Shown: in pieces, positions 43,936-51,150 of the stretch | How positions within the stretch are numbered: the stretch's first letter is position 1 | Layout of the letters: each line of letters begins with the position of its first letter | Assembly (NCBI RefSeq): GCF_011761185.1 | Contig: NZ_JAAOYM010000001.1 | Coordinates: forward strand, 1,922,001-1,986,000 | Length of the DNA stretch: 64,000 nt | DNA from: Saccharomonospora amisosensis | GTDB lineage: Bacteria > Actinomycetota > Actinomycetes > Mycobacteriales > Pseudonocardiaceae | Direction: 5' to 3' | Position numbers and translations under genes: made by a program | Notes under the pieces: model-generated | The model's database searches: none | The model's input: only the letters and a program-made list of their open reading frames with translations | What the model was told of the DNA's origin: nothing

Positions 43936-44574
43936 TCAGCCAGCGGCGGCCACCCGCCTGGTGAGGATGTCCAGCCCCGGGCCCTTGAGGTCGGCGAGCG
44001 CGGCCGGACGTCCGGAAATCGCGAGCAGGACCGCTTCCGCCGGGCCGGTCACCTCGGGGCCGGTTCCGTGCGACCATTCGATGTCGCCTGCGACGAGCCG
44101 CAGCCCGCGAACGTTGCGGCGAGCGGGCAGCCTCGGTGACCGCAACGCCATGCGCAGCGCCGCCACCAGCCGGTCCGCCGGGATCTGCCTCGGCGCGTCC
44201 AGCGGGCGGCGAATGTCCTGGTGGTGGATCAGCCCGTCGGTCAGCGCGATGGCGCCCCCGAATCCCGCGGTGAGCCCGCGCGGCCTGGCGTACCGCCGGA
44301 TCAGCGCCACCAGTTCCTCGGGAGTGCGGGTGGCGTATTCGCGAACACCCACGGCGTTGACGTCGCCCGGCCCGAGCCACCCCTTCCCGAATCGGGCGAG
44401 CAGCCCCAGCCGGCCGAGCTCGTCGTAGCTGATCAGGTGGGCCACGACCTGGTGGACACTCCATTCCGGGCACAGCGAGCGGGTCTGCCACTGGTCCGGG
44501 TTCAGGCTCTCCAGGAAGTCGGCCAGGTCCCGCCGTTCCGCCTCGGCCAACCGCATGACGTCCATGGTGATCAC
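43936..44574 (-). CDS. Mycothiol-dependent maleylpyruvate isomerase-like protein (TIGR03083)
   Basis: 212 residues (ATG 44574 or 44559). The N-terminal DinB-like helical bundle reads RDLADFLESLNPDQWQTRSL and CPEWSVHQVVAHLISYDELG, with the metal-ligand His of the MDMPI/DinB group; TDGLIHHQDIRRPLDAPR is a further family block. Members use mycothiol or bind metal; the substrate is unknown. The start overlaps the stop of the SRPBCC gene upstream by 4 nt, so it is the third gene of an arsR-SRPBCC operon. Confidence 0.83.
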   Translation of the reverse strand: MITMDVMRLAEAERRDLADFLESLNPDQWQTRSLCPEWSVHQVVAHLISYDELGRLGLLARFGKGWLGPGDVNAVGVREYATRTPEELVALIRRYARPRGLTAGFGGAIALTDGLIHHQDIRRPLDAPRQIPADRLVAALRMALRSPRLPARRNVRGLRLVAGDIEWSHGTGPEVTGPAEAVLLAISGRPAALADLKGPGLDILTRRVAAAG

Positions 44575-45053
44575 CCTCCGGAGATCAGTTCGGCGAACCG
44601 GTTCAGGTACAGCGGCCAGCCGCTTTCGTCGGCGACACCGGCGCGCACGCCGTGCCAGCCGTCACCGTGGCGGTCCAGGTGCCGATGCACCAGCTCGACC
44701 CGGGTTCTGTCCGGCCCGACCGCCACGAAGCGCACCTCGACCTCGCTGCACCGGTCCGGGTCGGTCTCGATCGCCCACTGCGGTGTGATGTCCCAGCTGA
44801 TCACGAACCGGTGCGGTGGCTCGAAGGCCAGCACCCGTGCCCAGCGGCAGGTCGACCCGTCCTCGCCACGGTCGTAGACCGCGCCGCCCACGCGGGTCTC
44901 GAAGACTGTTTCGGCGATCGGCACCGACAGCATGTTGTGTTCTCGTGGCTTGATCTGGTCGAACCGTTCGGTGAAGACGGCGAAGGCTCGCTCGGCCGGA
45001 ACGGCTACCTCGATGTCGCGCCGTACGGATGTCTCGGTGGATGTGGTCGCCAT
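44571..45053 (-). CDS. SRPBCC (AHSA1-like) domain protein
   Basis: 160 residues from ATG 45053. START-like fold: DIEVAVPAERAFAVFTERFD, GAVYDRGEDGSTCRWARVLA, PPHRFVISWDITPQWAIETD and VELVHRHLDRHGDGW. Genes of this type usually follow an ArsR repressor, as here (4-bp gap). They bind hydrophobic ligands. A longer in-frame start at 45131 would overlap arsR heavily and is rejected. Confidence 0.87.
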   Translation of the reverse strand: MATTSTETSVRRDIEVAVPAERAFAVFTERFDQIKPREHNMLSVPIAETVFETRVGGAVYDRGEDGSTCRWARVLAFEPPHRFVISWDITPQWAIETDPDRCSEVEVRFVAVGPDRTRVELVHRHLDRHGDGWHGVRAGVADESGWPLYLNRFAELISGG

Positions 45054-45057
45054 GGTG

Positions 45058-45369
45058 TTACTCCGTTTCCTCTTCCGCGATCTGCTTGAAGTTCTCCAGT
45101 GCCTTTCCCCAGAACCTGTCCAGGTCCTCACGCAGGATCGCCAGGCCCTCCGGGTCGACCTGGTAGATGCGCCGCGTGCCCTCCGACCGGGCCCGCACCA
45201 GGCGTGCCTGCCTCAGCACCCGCAGATGCTGGGAGACCGCGGGCCTGCTGATCGGCAGATCTTGTGCGATCTCGGTCACCGATCGGGGCCGCTCGGCGAG
45301 GAGCGCGAAGATGTGCTGCCGACTCGGGTCGCCGAGCGCGGTCCACGCGGCAAAAGCGTAAGTGCCCAC
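45058..45369 (-). CDS. ArsR-family transcriptional repressor
   Basis: 103 residues from GTG 45369. Winged HTH: ALGDPSRQHIFALLAERPRS, VTEIAQDLPISRPAVSQHLR, VLRQARLVRARSEGTRRIYQ, the form found in ArsR proteins paired with SRPBCC genes, with no metal-binding Cys pair. The longer open frame upstream (to 45717) spans the putative operator, so the short start is preferred. It probably represses its own operon. Confidence 0.87.
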   Translation of the reverse strand: MGTYAFAAWTALGDPSRQHIFALLAERPRSVTEIAQDLPISRPAVSQHLRVLRQARLVRARSEGTRRIYQVDPEGLAILREDLDRFWGKALENFKQIAEEETE

Positions 45370-45389
45370 GAACGTAAGTGTGCGCTTAC
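45357..45389 (-). promoter_or_regulatory. Putative ArsR operator
   Basis: The inverted repeat GTAAG-tgtgcg-CTTAC (45374-45389) and another GTAAGTG at 45358-45364 lie on the start of arsR. TAAGTGTGCGCTTA reads nearly as its own complement, the kind of site bound by ArsR dimers. The location fits autorepression of arsR-SRPBCC-MDMPI. Binding is inferred. Confidence 0.55.
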
Positions 45390-45743
45390 CAAATCTCGGG
45401 GTCAAGGGCGGCGACGGTGTGCGGAGGCCACCGTCCCGGGCCGGGCTCTCACCGATGGGCGGTGCTCCGTGGAACCCGTCCGTAGCCAGGTGGATCGGCC
45501 GCAGAGCGACGGTGATTCGCTGCCGCGGGCGCGAACCAGGAAACGGCATCGGCTCGCGTGGCGGGCGCGGCGTTGACCTGTCTCTACTAGGTGGTGTGGT
45601 GGCGGCTGGCGGCGAGCGCGGGAAACAGCTGGTGCGCGATACCGGGACTTGGCGCCGCCTCGGAAGTCGAGAGCACCGGACTGGTTGGCGCTGGCCAAGC
45701 CATTCCTTGACCTCCACCTAAGTCAAGGTTGGATGCTGCGGGG
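45390..45743. other. Gap between arsR and transketolase genes, with a tRNA-Val 3'-end fragment
   Basis: No credible gene in 354 bp. Bases 45623-45642 (aaacagctggtgcgcgatac) are identical to 47760-47779, which is the 3' end and flank of a tRNA-Val(GAC) fragment on the minus strand; the match continues with one mismatch to 45647. It holds the CCA and acceptor strand but not the T-arm. This looks like the trace of an integration event at the same tRNA gene. The rest shows nothing recognisable. Confidence 0.6.
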
Positions 45744-46439
45744 ATGGTTCGGACAAAGGAGCTGGATTTCCCGGAACTTGCCGGGCTTTTCCAGCGCATG
45801 ACAGGAGATGAGAAGCACACCTGGGCGGCGGCGTCGACCCTGCACGTGTTGTGGGTGCTCTACGACCGGGTGCTCAACGTCTCGCCGGAGCGAGTGGACG
45901 ACCCGGACCGGGATCGTTTCCTGCTGTCCAAAGGGCACGGCCCGATGGCGTTCTACGCGGTACTGGTCGCCAAGGGATTCCTGGAACCCGAGGTCCTGGA
46001 TACTTGGACGGAGTTCGGCTCGCCGCTCGGCCAGCATCCCGACCGCGTGCTCGTGCCCGGCGTGGAGATCAGCAGCGGCTCGCTCGGGCACGGGCTGGCC
46101 CTCGGCGTCGGTATTGCCTTGGGGCTGCGGGCCATGGGGCGCGCCAGGCCGCGTGTGGTCGTGCTGGTCGGGGACGGTGAGCTGGACGAGGGCAGCAATC
46201 ACGAGGCGATAGCACTCGCCGGCCGGTTGGGGCTGGGGCAATTGACCGTTGCCGTGATCGACAACGGCTCGGCCACCCACGGCTGGCCAGGCGGGATCGC
46301 CGAGCGGTTCGCCGTCGAAGGGTGGCAGACAGCCACTGTGGACGGCCGTGATGACGAGGCGCTGCATCGGGCGTTCATCACCGAGCATGCCGGCCGCCCG
46401 CTCGCGGTGGTGGCCGCGATCAGGCAGGAGACGACGTGA
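45744..46439 (+). CDS. Transketolase, N-terminal (TPP-binding) subunit
   Basis: About 231 residues. The thiamine-diphosphate domain shows RDRFLLSKGHGPMAFYAVLV, SSGSLGHGLALGVGIALGL and VVVLVGDGELDEGSNHEA, then AVIDNG (the GDG-N motif). It is the alpha half of a split transketolase; the beta half follows with a 4-nt overlap. Such split pairs usually serve secondary or sugar-modifying pathways rather than the main pentose-phosphate route. Start ATG 45744; TTG 45729 is possible. Flanked by tRNA fragments, so possibly acquired. Confidence 0.87.
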   Translation: MVRTKELDFPELAGLFQRMTGDEKHTWAAASTLHVLWVLYDRVLNVSPERVDDPDRDRFLLSKGHGPMAFYAVLVAKGFLEPEVLDTWTEFGSPLGQHPDRVLVPGVEISSGSLGHGLALGVGIALGLRAMGRARPRVVVLVGDGELDEGSNHEAIALAGRLGLGQLTVAVIDNGSATHGWPGGIAERFAVEGWQTATVDGRDDEALHRAFITEHAGRPLAVVAAIRQETT

Positions 46440-47377
46440 GCCGCATGGAACAGGCCATGGCGCGGGTCGCGAATCCGATGCGGCAGGTATTCGTCGAGAC
46501 CGTCAGCGCGGCAATGGACACCCACCCAAGGCTGGTGGTGGTGCTGGCCGACATCACCGCGGATGCCTTCACGCCGGCGAGCGAGCGGCACCCAGATCGG
46601 GTCGTCAATGTCGGCATCCGGGAACAATGCATGATCGGGGTGGCAGGCGGTCTGGCCCTGACCGGTCTCAGGCCGGTGGTGCACAGCTACGCGCCGTTCC
46701 TCATCGAGCGGCCTTTCGAACAGATCAAGCTCGACCTCGGGCACCAGGATGTGGGCGCGGTGCTGGTCGGCATCGGCGGCCCCTACGACGATCCGGTGTG
46801 GGGGCGCACTCACCAGGCGCCGGGTGACGTGGCGCTGCTGGACACGCTGCCGGGGTGGACCGTGCACGTGCCGGGACACCCGGCCGAAGTCGAGCCGCTG
46901 CTGCGATCCGCGCTGACCGGCGACGGCCGGGTGTACCTGCGGCTGTCCACCCAGACCAACACCTCCCCGCAGCCGGCGCTGTTCGGCTTCCGGACGCTCA
47001 AGCACGGCCGCCGTGGTGTCGTTCTCGCGGTCGGCCCCGTGCTGGAGCGCGTCCTGCACGCGACCAGGCACGTCGACGTGACCGTGCTGTACGCCGCGAC
47101 CGTCCGGCCCTTCGACGAGGCTGCTCTGCGGTCCGCGGTGCTCGCAGCCGACCACGCGGACGTGGCATTGGTGGAACCGTACCTGGCGGGCACATCCGCG
47201 CACCTGGTCAACGCAGCGCTCGGGCACATCCCACACCGAATCCGATCAATCGGTGTGCGCAGAGACCTCGAGCTGCACGCCTACGGCCGACCTGCCGACC
47301 ACGACGCGGTACACGGCCTCGACCAAGCGAGCATCACCGCCGAGATACACACCATGTTCACCCAGTCAACCAGCTAA
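46436..47377 (+). CDS. Transketolase, C-terminal (pyrimidine-binding) subunit
   Basis: 313 residues from GTG 46436. PYR domain: VVVLADITADAFTPASERHP, DRVVNVGIREQCMIGVAGGL with the catalytic Glu, and AGGLALTGLRPVVHSYAPFL; then the transketolase C domain (VTVLYAATVRPFDEAALRSA, VALVEPYLAGTSAHLVNAAL). It forms the active heterotetramer with the preceding gene product. Alternative: a DXS-like pair of unknown substrate. The usual single-chain tkt must lie elsewhere in the genome. Confidence 0.86.
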   Translation: MSRMEQAMARVANPMRQVFVETVSAAMDTHPRLVVVLADITADAFTPASERHPDRVVNVGIREQCMIGVAGGLALTGLRPVVHSYAPFLIERPFEQIKLDLGHQDVGAVLVGIGGPYDDPVWGRTHQAPGDVALLDTLPGWTVHVPGHPAEVEPLLRSALTGDGRVYLRLSTQTNTSPQPALFGFRTLKHGRRGVVLAVGPVLERVLHATRHVDVTVLYAATVRPFDEAALRSAVLAADHADVALVEPYLAGTSAHLVNAALGHIPHRIRSIGVRRDLELHAYGRPADHDAVHGLDQASITAEIHTMFTQSTS

Positions 47378-47422
47378 CTGAATCGTCACGGGTGGGGCGT
47401 CGCTTCCAGTCCTCGAGGGGAC

Positions 47423-47482
47423 ATGGTCACCATCATGTCGAAGCGTTACCCGCCTGAGGTCCGCGAGAAGGCCATTCCGATG
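47423..47482 (+). pseudogene. Remnant of an IS3-type transposase OrfA
   Basis: From ATG 47435 the frame reads MSKRYPPEVREKAIPM, the conserved beginning of IS3-family OrfA (MSKRYPPEVREKAV). The similarity ends after about 16 residues at a GC-rich duplication (gccccgggcctggg, twice at 47483-47519). No inverted ends or OrfB were found. It marks an old insertion at the island boundary. Confidence 0.6.
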
Positions 47483-47716
47483 TGCCCCGGGCCTGGGGCT
47501 GATGCGCCCCGGGCCTGGGCCACCAGAGCCGGCACAGAAAGGGCGGATCACGCGGACCTCACAGTGGCCGCGGCGGGCGGCGGAACCACAGCGGCAGTGG
47601 GAAGGCTTGCGCGACGCGGGGTCGCTGGGAGGTCGTCATCGCCGACGGTGAACACAGCTGGCGCGTATACAGTAAGGCAAGATCAACTGCTGCCGACCGT
47701 GCTCCCAGTGACGACG

Positions 47717-47750
47717 AAACCCCCACCGGTGATGCTCGCCGCGGGGGTTT
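47717..47750 (-). terminator. Intrinsic terminator downstream of the tRNA-Val fragment
   Basis: AAACCCCC (47717-47724) and GGGGGTTT (47743-47750) form an 8-bp stem with a GC-rich loop. On the minus strand it lies 16 bp beyond the tRNA CCA end, where a tRNA terminator is expected. It suggests that the flank left of the fragment is the original tRNA-Val downstream region. Confidence 0.65.
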
Positions 47751-47766
47751 GACCTGGGTAAACAGC

Positions 47767-47815
47767 TGGTGCGCGATACTGGGATCGAACCAGTGACCTC
47801 TACCGTGTCAAGGAA
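47767..47815 (-). other. attL-like site: 3' half of tRNA-Val(GAC)
   Basis: On the minus strand the sequence gives anticodon loop TTGACAC (anticodon GAC), 3' anticodon strand GGTAG, variable loop AGGTC, T stem ACTGG/CCAGT around TTCGATC, acceptor strand ATCGCGC, A and CCA. Left of the loop the 5' anticodon strand (GTTCC) no longer pairs properly and no D-arm follows, so this is a fragment. AICEs of the pSAM2 type duplicate exactly this 3' part of a tRNA on integration, leaving the intact tRNA at the integrase end. Confidence 0.85.
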
Positions 47816-48023
47816 CTTCCGGCCCTGTTTGTGCAGGTCAATGGCATTCAGGTCGAGGATCTGAGTATCCGCTGACGTCCGTGTTTGTCCGAGGCTGTGC
47901 GGCGCGATTGCTACTCAGTTGGGTACTCGGGTGCACCTGAGTCATCTAGTTCGCCAGCCACCGCGCACGATCGGTGACAGGCCCGGCGGTTGCCTCTGAT
48001 CAGGGAATGTCTGCCTCTGTAGC
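47816..48023. other. Left-end non-coding segment of the element
   Basis: About 200 bp without a gene. It holds short direct repeats (gctactcagttgggtactcg, 47908-47927) that could be integrase arm sites, but nothing definite. It leads into the HD-domain gene. Confidence 0.4.
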
Positions 48024-48596
48024 GTGGGTGTAGCGTCGGAGGGCGTGGGCCTACTCGACCATGCAGCTGAGCTTGCCGAAGAGCACGTCGCGCCCTTGGG
48101 TAGGCGTTGGAATCACGTGCGGGCCGTCGTTGGCCGTGCCGAAGAGGCTGCAGTGGCGGTTTCCGAACCCGATCGGGACACGCTTGTGGCGGCCGCCTGG
48201 CTGCATGACATCGGCTATGCGGCAGAGATCGGTCATACGCGCTTCCACCCGCTTGACGGTGCGCGTTACCTGCGTGAGCAGGGTTGGCCGGAGCGGATCG
48301 TGAACCTTGTCGCGCACCATTCTGGGGCTCGGTTCGAGGCCGAGGAGCGAGGACTGTCTGCGGAGCTGAGCGAGTTTCCGCTCGAAGACACTCCGGTGAT
48401 GGATGCCCTGGTTACGGCTGATCTGACTACCGGTCCGGGTGGGGAGCGGTTGACGTATGACGAGCGGATCGCGGAGATCCTGAGCCGTTACCCTGCGGAG
48501 GATCCTGTGCACCGGACTTGGGTGAGGGCTGCGCCGATCTTGAAGGAGTGCGTGCGGCGGACTGAGGAGCGCTTGGCGCTTGTTCAGCCGAGGTAG
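48024..48596 (+). CDS. HD-domain phosphohydrolase
   Basis: 190 residues from GTG 48024 (GTG 48045 alternative, with GGAGGG very close). Metal-dependent HD superfamily: VAAAWLHDIGYAAEIG carries the HD pair, HPLDGARYLREQGW a further His, and LVAHHSGARFEAEE the HH. Such enzymes hydrolyse nucleotide phosphates. Its 3' end overlaps the convergent Nudix gene by 13 bp. Together with the Nudix and XRE genes it makes a cargo trio at the left end of the element. Substrate unknown. Confidence 0.84.
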   Translation: MGVASEGVGLLDHAAELAEEHVAPLGRRWNHVRAVVGRAEEAAVAVSEPDRDTLVAAAWLHDIGYAAEIGHTRFHPLDGARYLREQGWPERIVNLVAHHSGARFEAEERGLSAELSEFPLEDTPVMDALVTADLTTGPGGERLTYDERIAEILSRYPAEDPVHRTWVRAAPILKECVRRTEERLALVQPR

Positions 48597-49060
48597 GGCT
48601 GCGTCCGGGTGTTGTCGAGGGCGTGGTCGATGCGCATGCGCATTGATGGGTGGATGTTGAGGTTGTCCAGCTCGGCAGGCTCGATCCAGCGGGCGGCTTT
48701 TGTCTCGGTGTTGTCCTGAAGAGGTTGGCCACCGGTCCAGCGGCCGTGGAAGCACAGGGAGAACTGCTGGCGGACTTCGCCGTCGTCGTAAGCCATGCGG
48801 TGGTTGGGGTTGGTGTAGGTACCGACGAGGCCGGTGATCTCGATGTCGAGTCCGGTCTCCTCCTTGACCTCGCGTATGGCCGTGTCGGTGATGCTTTCGC
48901 CGGGATCGTGTCCGCCGCCGGGTAGGGCCCAGAGGTCGTTGTCGACCTTGTGAACGAGCAGGATGCGCCCCCGCTCGTCGCGGATGGCGACGGTGACGGA
49001 GGGAACGACGTTGTTGATGGCAGGTGCGTTCGGATCGTCGATGTAGTCGATGCGTGCCAC
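48584..49060 (-). CDS. Nudix hydrolase
   Basis: 158 residues. Nudix box GGGHDPGESITDTAIREVKE followed by ETGLD, matching GX5EX7REUXEEXGU. The first strand reads PSVTVAIRDERGRILLVHKV. It lies 11 bp downstream of the XRE gene on the same strand, so the two are likely one transcript. It hydrolyses a nucleoside diphosphate derivative, not identified. Distinct from the second Nudix protein at 51147. Confidence 0.87.
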   Translation of the reverse strand: MARIDYIDDPNAPAINNVVPSVTVAIRDERGRILLVHKVDNDLWALPGGGHDPGESITDTAIREVKEETGLDIEITGLVGTYTNPNHRMAYDDGEVRQQFSLCFHGRWTGGQPLQDNTETKAARWIEPAELDNLNIHPSMRMRIDHALDNTRTQPYLG

Positions 49061-49071
49061 GGGAAGTGCTC

Positions 49072-49812
49072 CTATCCGGGCTCGGGGGTGGCCTGCTGCC
49101 AGATCCGTTCGAATGAGCGCATGTAGTGCTGCCAGATCTGGCCGGTTGGAAGCCGTTTGAGGTGCAGGACGGGGTTTTGTCCGGCGAGGGCCCCGTGGGC
49201 GTGGCCGTTGACGAGTAGGTCGTCGTCGAAGCGGTAGAGCGAGTTGTAGAGGATCGTGCCGTGCGTGCGGACGTCGACACCGTCGATGCCCGTGACTTCG
49301 GCGAGGTAGCGGCGCATGAGCTGCACGCGACCTTCCAGCCCGCCGGGGGTCCCCTCGTCAATGGCACGTTGGATGACTGCGGGCGCGTTCTCGTCGCCGA
49401 TGAGCAGCCGGAACCGCACGCCTTGCGCGGCCTTGCGCTGGATGACTGGCACGAGGTCGTACTGCTCGACCAGGAACGCGCCGGAGAACACGAGCACGTC
49501 CATCTGCTGACGTACGCCGTTGATGAATCGCTCCCAGGTGGGGCCTGTGATCGATGAGCGGGACGGGTACAGGTGCACGAGCTCGTGCTCGCCGGTGCTC
49601 GCGGGTATGCCATCGCTGCCGGTCGGCCATAGTTCGGTATCGCGAGTGCGCAGGATCTTGGCGACCTGCTGTCGTGTCGTCCGGTGCGGCTTGCGGGATT
49701 CGTTGCCAATCCAACGTTCGACCGTTTTCGGGTCCACACCGACCTTGGTCGCGAGCGCTTCCACGGTGTATCCGGCTGCGATCATGGCGGTGCGGAGTCG
49801 ATCATTCGCCAT
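49072..49812 (-). CDS. XRE-family HTH protein with C-terminal DUF5919-like domain
   Basis: 246 residues from ATG 49812, with GAGG at 8-base spacing. N-terminal HTH: RLRTAMIAAGYTVEALATKV, GVDPKTVERWIGNESRKPHR. The C-terminal 160 residues (ERFINGVRQQMDVLVFSGAF, VRFRLLIGDENAPAVIQRAI, THGTILYNSLYRFDDDLLVN) fit the PLD-like DUF5919 region that accompanies this HTH in actinomycetes. It probably represses itself and the Nudix gene through the repeats at 49824-49855, possibly sensing a nucleotide. The longer frame to 49953 overlaps those repeats. Confidence 0.82.
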   Translation of the reverse strand: MANDRLRTAMIAAGYTVEALATKVGVDPKTVERWIGNESRKPHRTTRQQVAKILRTRDTELWPTGSDGIPASTGEHELVHLYPSRSSITGPTWERFINGVRQQMDVLVFSGAFLVEQYDLVPVIQRKAAQGVRFRLLIGDENAPAVIQRAIDEGTPGGLEGRVQLMRRYLAEVTGIDGVDVRTHGTILYNSLYRFDDDLLVNGHAHGALAGQNPVLHLKRLPTGQIWQHYMRSFERIWQQATPEPG

Positions 49813-49823
49813 GGTCGCGACCT

Positions 49824-49855
49824 CGGGACGTTTCGGGGACGTTTTCGGGACGTTG
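49824..49855 (-). promoter_or_regulatory. Three CGGGACGTTT direct repeats before the XRE gene
   Basis: Copies at 49824-49833, 49834-49845 (with one extra G and T) and 49846-49855, spaced 10-12 bp, about one helical turn, just upstream of the ATG at 49812. Direct repeats on one DNA face suit an operator of the adjacent HTH protein. On the plus strand they lie 120 bp before the next gene. Confidence 0.6.
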
Positions 49856-49976
49856 TCGCTGGTCTGGACGTCTGCTTCCGTGCTGCTGAACGTGGTGTAA
49901 GCGTCCGCCGATTCGCGGTCTCCTTGTGTTGTGACAGCGGCAGCGAGTGCCAAAGGAAGCCACCAAGGAGGTAGGA

Positions 49977-50180
49977 ATGTCCCGCAAGACCACGATTCCC
50001 ACGCCCGTTTCGACCGGGTCGAAGTTGATGCCGAAGGTCGTCAGCACGGTCGGACTGCTCGTCGTGCTGGTCTTGGTAGTCAAGCACCCGAGCGAGGCGG
50101 CAGGGTGGGCGAAGGCTGCGTTCGGCGTGGTCGAGTCCATGGCGGAAGGTATCGCGAGCTTCATCCGTCAGTTCTCGTAG
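49977..50180 (+). CDS. Small single-pass membrane protein of the element
   Basis: 67 residues from ATG 49977, with a perfect AAGGAGGT at 49964-49971. One hydrophobic segment (VVSTVGLLVVLVLVVKHPSE, residues about 19-34) is followed by an amphipathic helix (GWAKAAFGVVESMAEGIASF). Similar short proteins occur near regulatory genes of AICEs and actinomycete plasmids. Function unknown. Its end overlaps the convergent GntR gene by 20 bp. Confidence 0.72.
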   Translation: MSRKTTIPTPVSTGSKLMPKVVSTVGLLVVLVLVVKHPSEAAGWAKAAFGVVESMAEGIASFIRQFS

Positions 50181-50523
50181 TGCGCGTTCGCTCGATGTCA
50201 GCCACCCGCTTTTCCAAGGCCGACAAGGCGGTTTGGATCTGCGTGAACTCGCGACGTAGGTCGTCAACGGTCTCCGGTGACGGTGGGGTCGGCTGCGTGT
50301 CTGCCACGTACACGCCCACTGACGCTCGTGAGACGAGCCAGCCCTCGTCTTGCAGGACGCTGAGAGCCTTCTGGGCCGTGACTAGGGAGACCTCCTCCTG
50401 CTTGGCCAGCTCGCGGTTGCTGGGGAGTCTTTCGCTCGGCTTCAGCTTCCCAGCTCGGATTGCCTGGCGAATCGTTTCGGCGACGCGTTCGAACGGTGCC
50501 ATGCCCGTAGTGCTGCTTCCCAC
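50161..50523 (-). CDS. GntR-family regulator (KorSA-like)
   Basis: 120 residues (start 50523; ATG 50502 is the alternative). Winged HTH: APFERVAETIRQAIRAGKLK, LPSNRELAKQEEVSLVTAQK, ALSVLQDEGWLVSRASVGVY; then a short C-terminal coiled coil (FTQIQTALSALEKRVADIER) instead of a ligand domain. Small GntR proteins such as KorSA of pSAM2 repress transfer and replication genes. It faces the plus-strand operon that begins at 50651, with the operator candidate between. Confidence 0.87.
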   Translation of the reverse strand: MGSSTTGMAPFERVAETIRQAIRAGKLKPSERLPSNRELAKQEEVSLVTAQKALSVLQDEGWLVSRASVGVYVADTQPTPPSPETVDDLRREFTQIQTALSALEKRVADIERTRTTRTDG

Positions 50524-50650
50524 GCGACGAGCTTAGCGCTCCTGACCGACCCTGACCTAGTTCACACGGATGGAGTAACGACAAGAAGACACATGCTGAC
50601 ATATGTTGACAAAGGTCAACGCATAGACGCACGAGAGGACACAGCAACAC
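50524..50650 (+). promoter_or_regulatory. Regulatory region between GntR gene and transfer operon
   Basis: Contains the inverted repeat GTTGAC-aaag-GTCAAC (50605-50620) and an overlapping tgctgacatatgttgaca with two TGACA half-sites (50594-50611). The dyad is the likely operator of the GntR protein. A TTGACA at 50606-50611 could be a -35, but no good -10 is spaced from it, so the promoter is not fixed. Confidence 0.6.
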
Positions 50651-50959
50651 ATGAGCACCGCACGGATCAGGGGGCGTCGGGCCCGGCAGGCGCTGGATTT
50701 GGCGTCTGACCCGGACATCTACGCAGTTCAGGAGGTGGAAGTGATGTACGCGGAACGAGAGGAGATCGAGCGGTTGATTGAGGAGGTGGATCGGGAGTTG
50801 GCGGCGGAGGCCGGTGCGGCTGGGTCGCGTGCGTTGCGTCCGTTCACGGATGTGGGGCGGGTGCGTCGGTCGCAGCGGCGGGCGGTGCGGGTGGCGCTGT
50901 CGCGCCTGGATGGTGGCGCGCTCGCAGCCGGTACCAGGTCGGAGGGGGAAGCAGCGTGA
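50651..50959 (+). CDS. Hypothetical AICE protein, helical
   Basis: 102 residues from ATG 50651. Not recognised. It is charged and helical (QEVEVMYAEREEIERLIEEV, DRELAAEAGAAGSRAL), with an Arg-rich stretch (VRRSQRRAVRVALSRL). First gene of the plus-strand operon; it overlaps the next by 4 nt. Confidence 0.65.
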   Translation: MSTARIRGRRARQALDLASDPDIYAVQEVEVMYAEREEIERLIEEVDRELAAEAGAAGSRALRPFTDVGRVRRSQRRAVRVALSRLDGGALAAGTRSEGEAA

Positions 50960-51150
50960 AGAAGTTCGACCAGGCCGTTTCCTACAACGCGGCGGATGAG
51001 GCGTCCACGGCGTCCGCGTTGCGGGACCGGGCCAATGAGCTGGAGGGCTCCGGCGATTACCGGCAGGCCAGCGTCTATCACAACGCTGCAGCCAAGGCCG
51101 AGGACCGGGCCGACCTGTGGCGCGGCCTGCTGGGGAGGGGGTCGCGATGA
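50956..51150 (+). CDS. Hypothetical small AICE protein
   Basis: 64 residues, GTG 50956. Pattern [20 protein letters not shown] and [20 protein letters not shown] resembles a single helical-hairpin repeat. No known family recognised. Coupled at both ends by 4-nt overlaps, which supports that it is translated. Confidence 0.65.
   Translation: MKKFDQAVSYNAADEASTASALRDRANELEGSGDYRQASVYHNAAAKAEDRADLWRGLLGRGSR

Noticed and set aside
43409-44491. Large minus-strand frame across the PAC2 and MDMPI-like genes
   Set aside because: Repetitive Arg/Ala/Gly composition typical of a GC-rich shadow frame, in conflict with two recognised proteins.
47435-47752. A complete transposase gene
   Set aside because: Only the first 16 residues resemble IS3 OrfA; no OrfB, DDE residues or inverted ends are present.
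47767-47840. A functional tRNA-Val gene on the minus strand
   Set aside because: T-arm, anticodon loop and acceptor 3' strand are present, but the 5' anticodon strand, D-arm and 5' acceptor strand are not; it is an att fragment.
47900-47930. Integrase arm sites at gctactcagttgggtactcg
   Set aside because: Only a single short imperfect repeat; not enough to claim binding sites.
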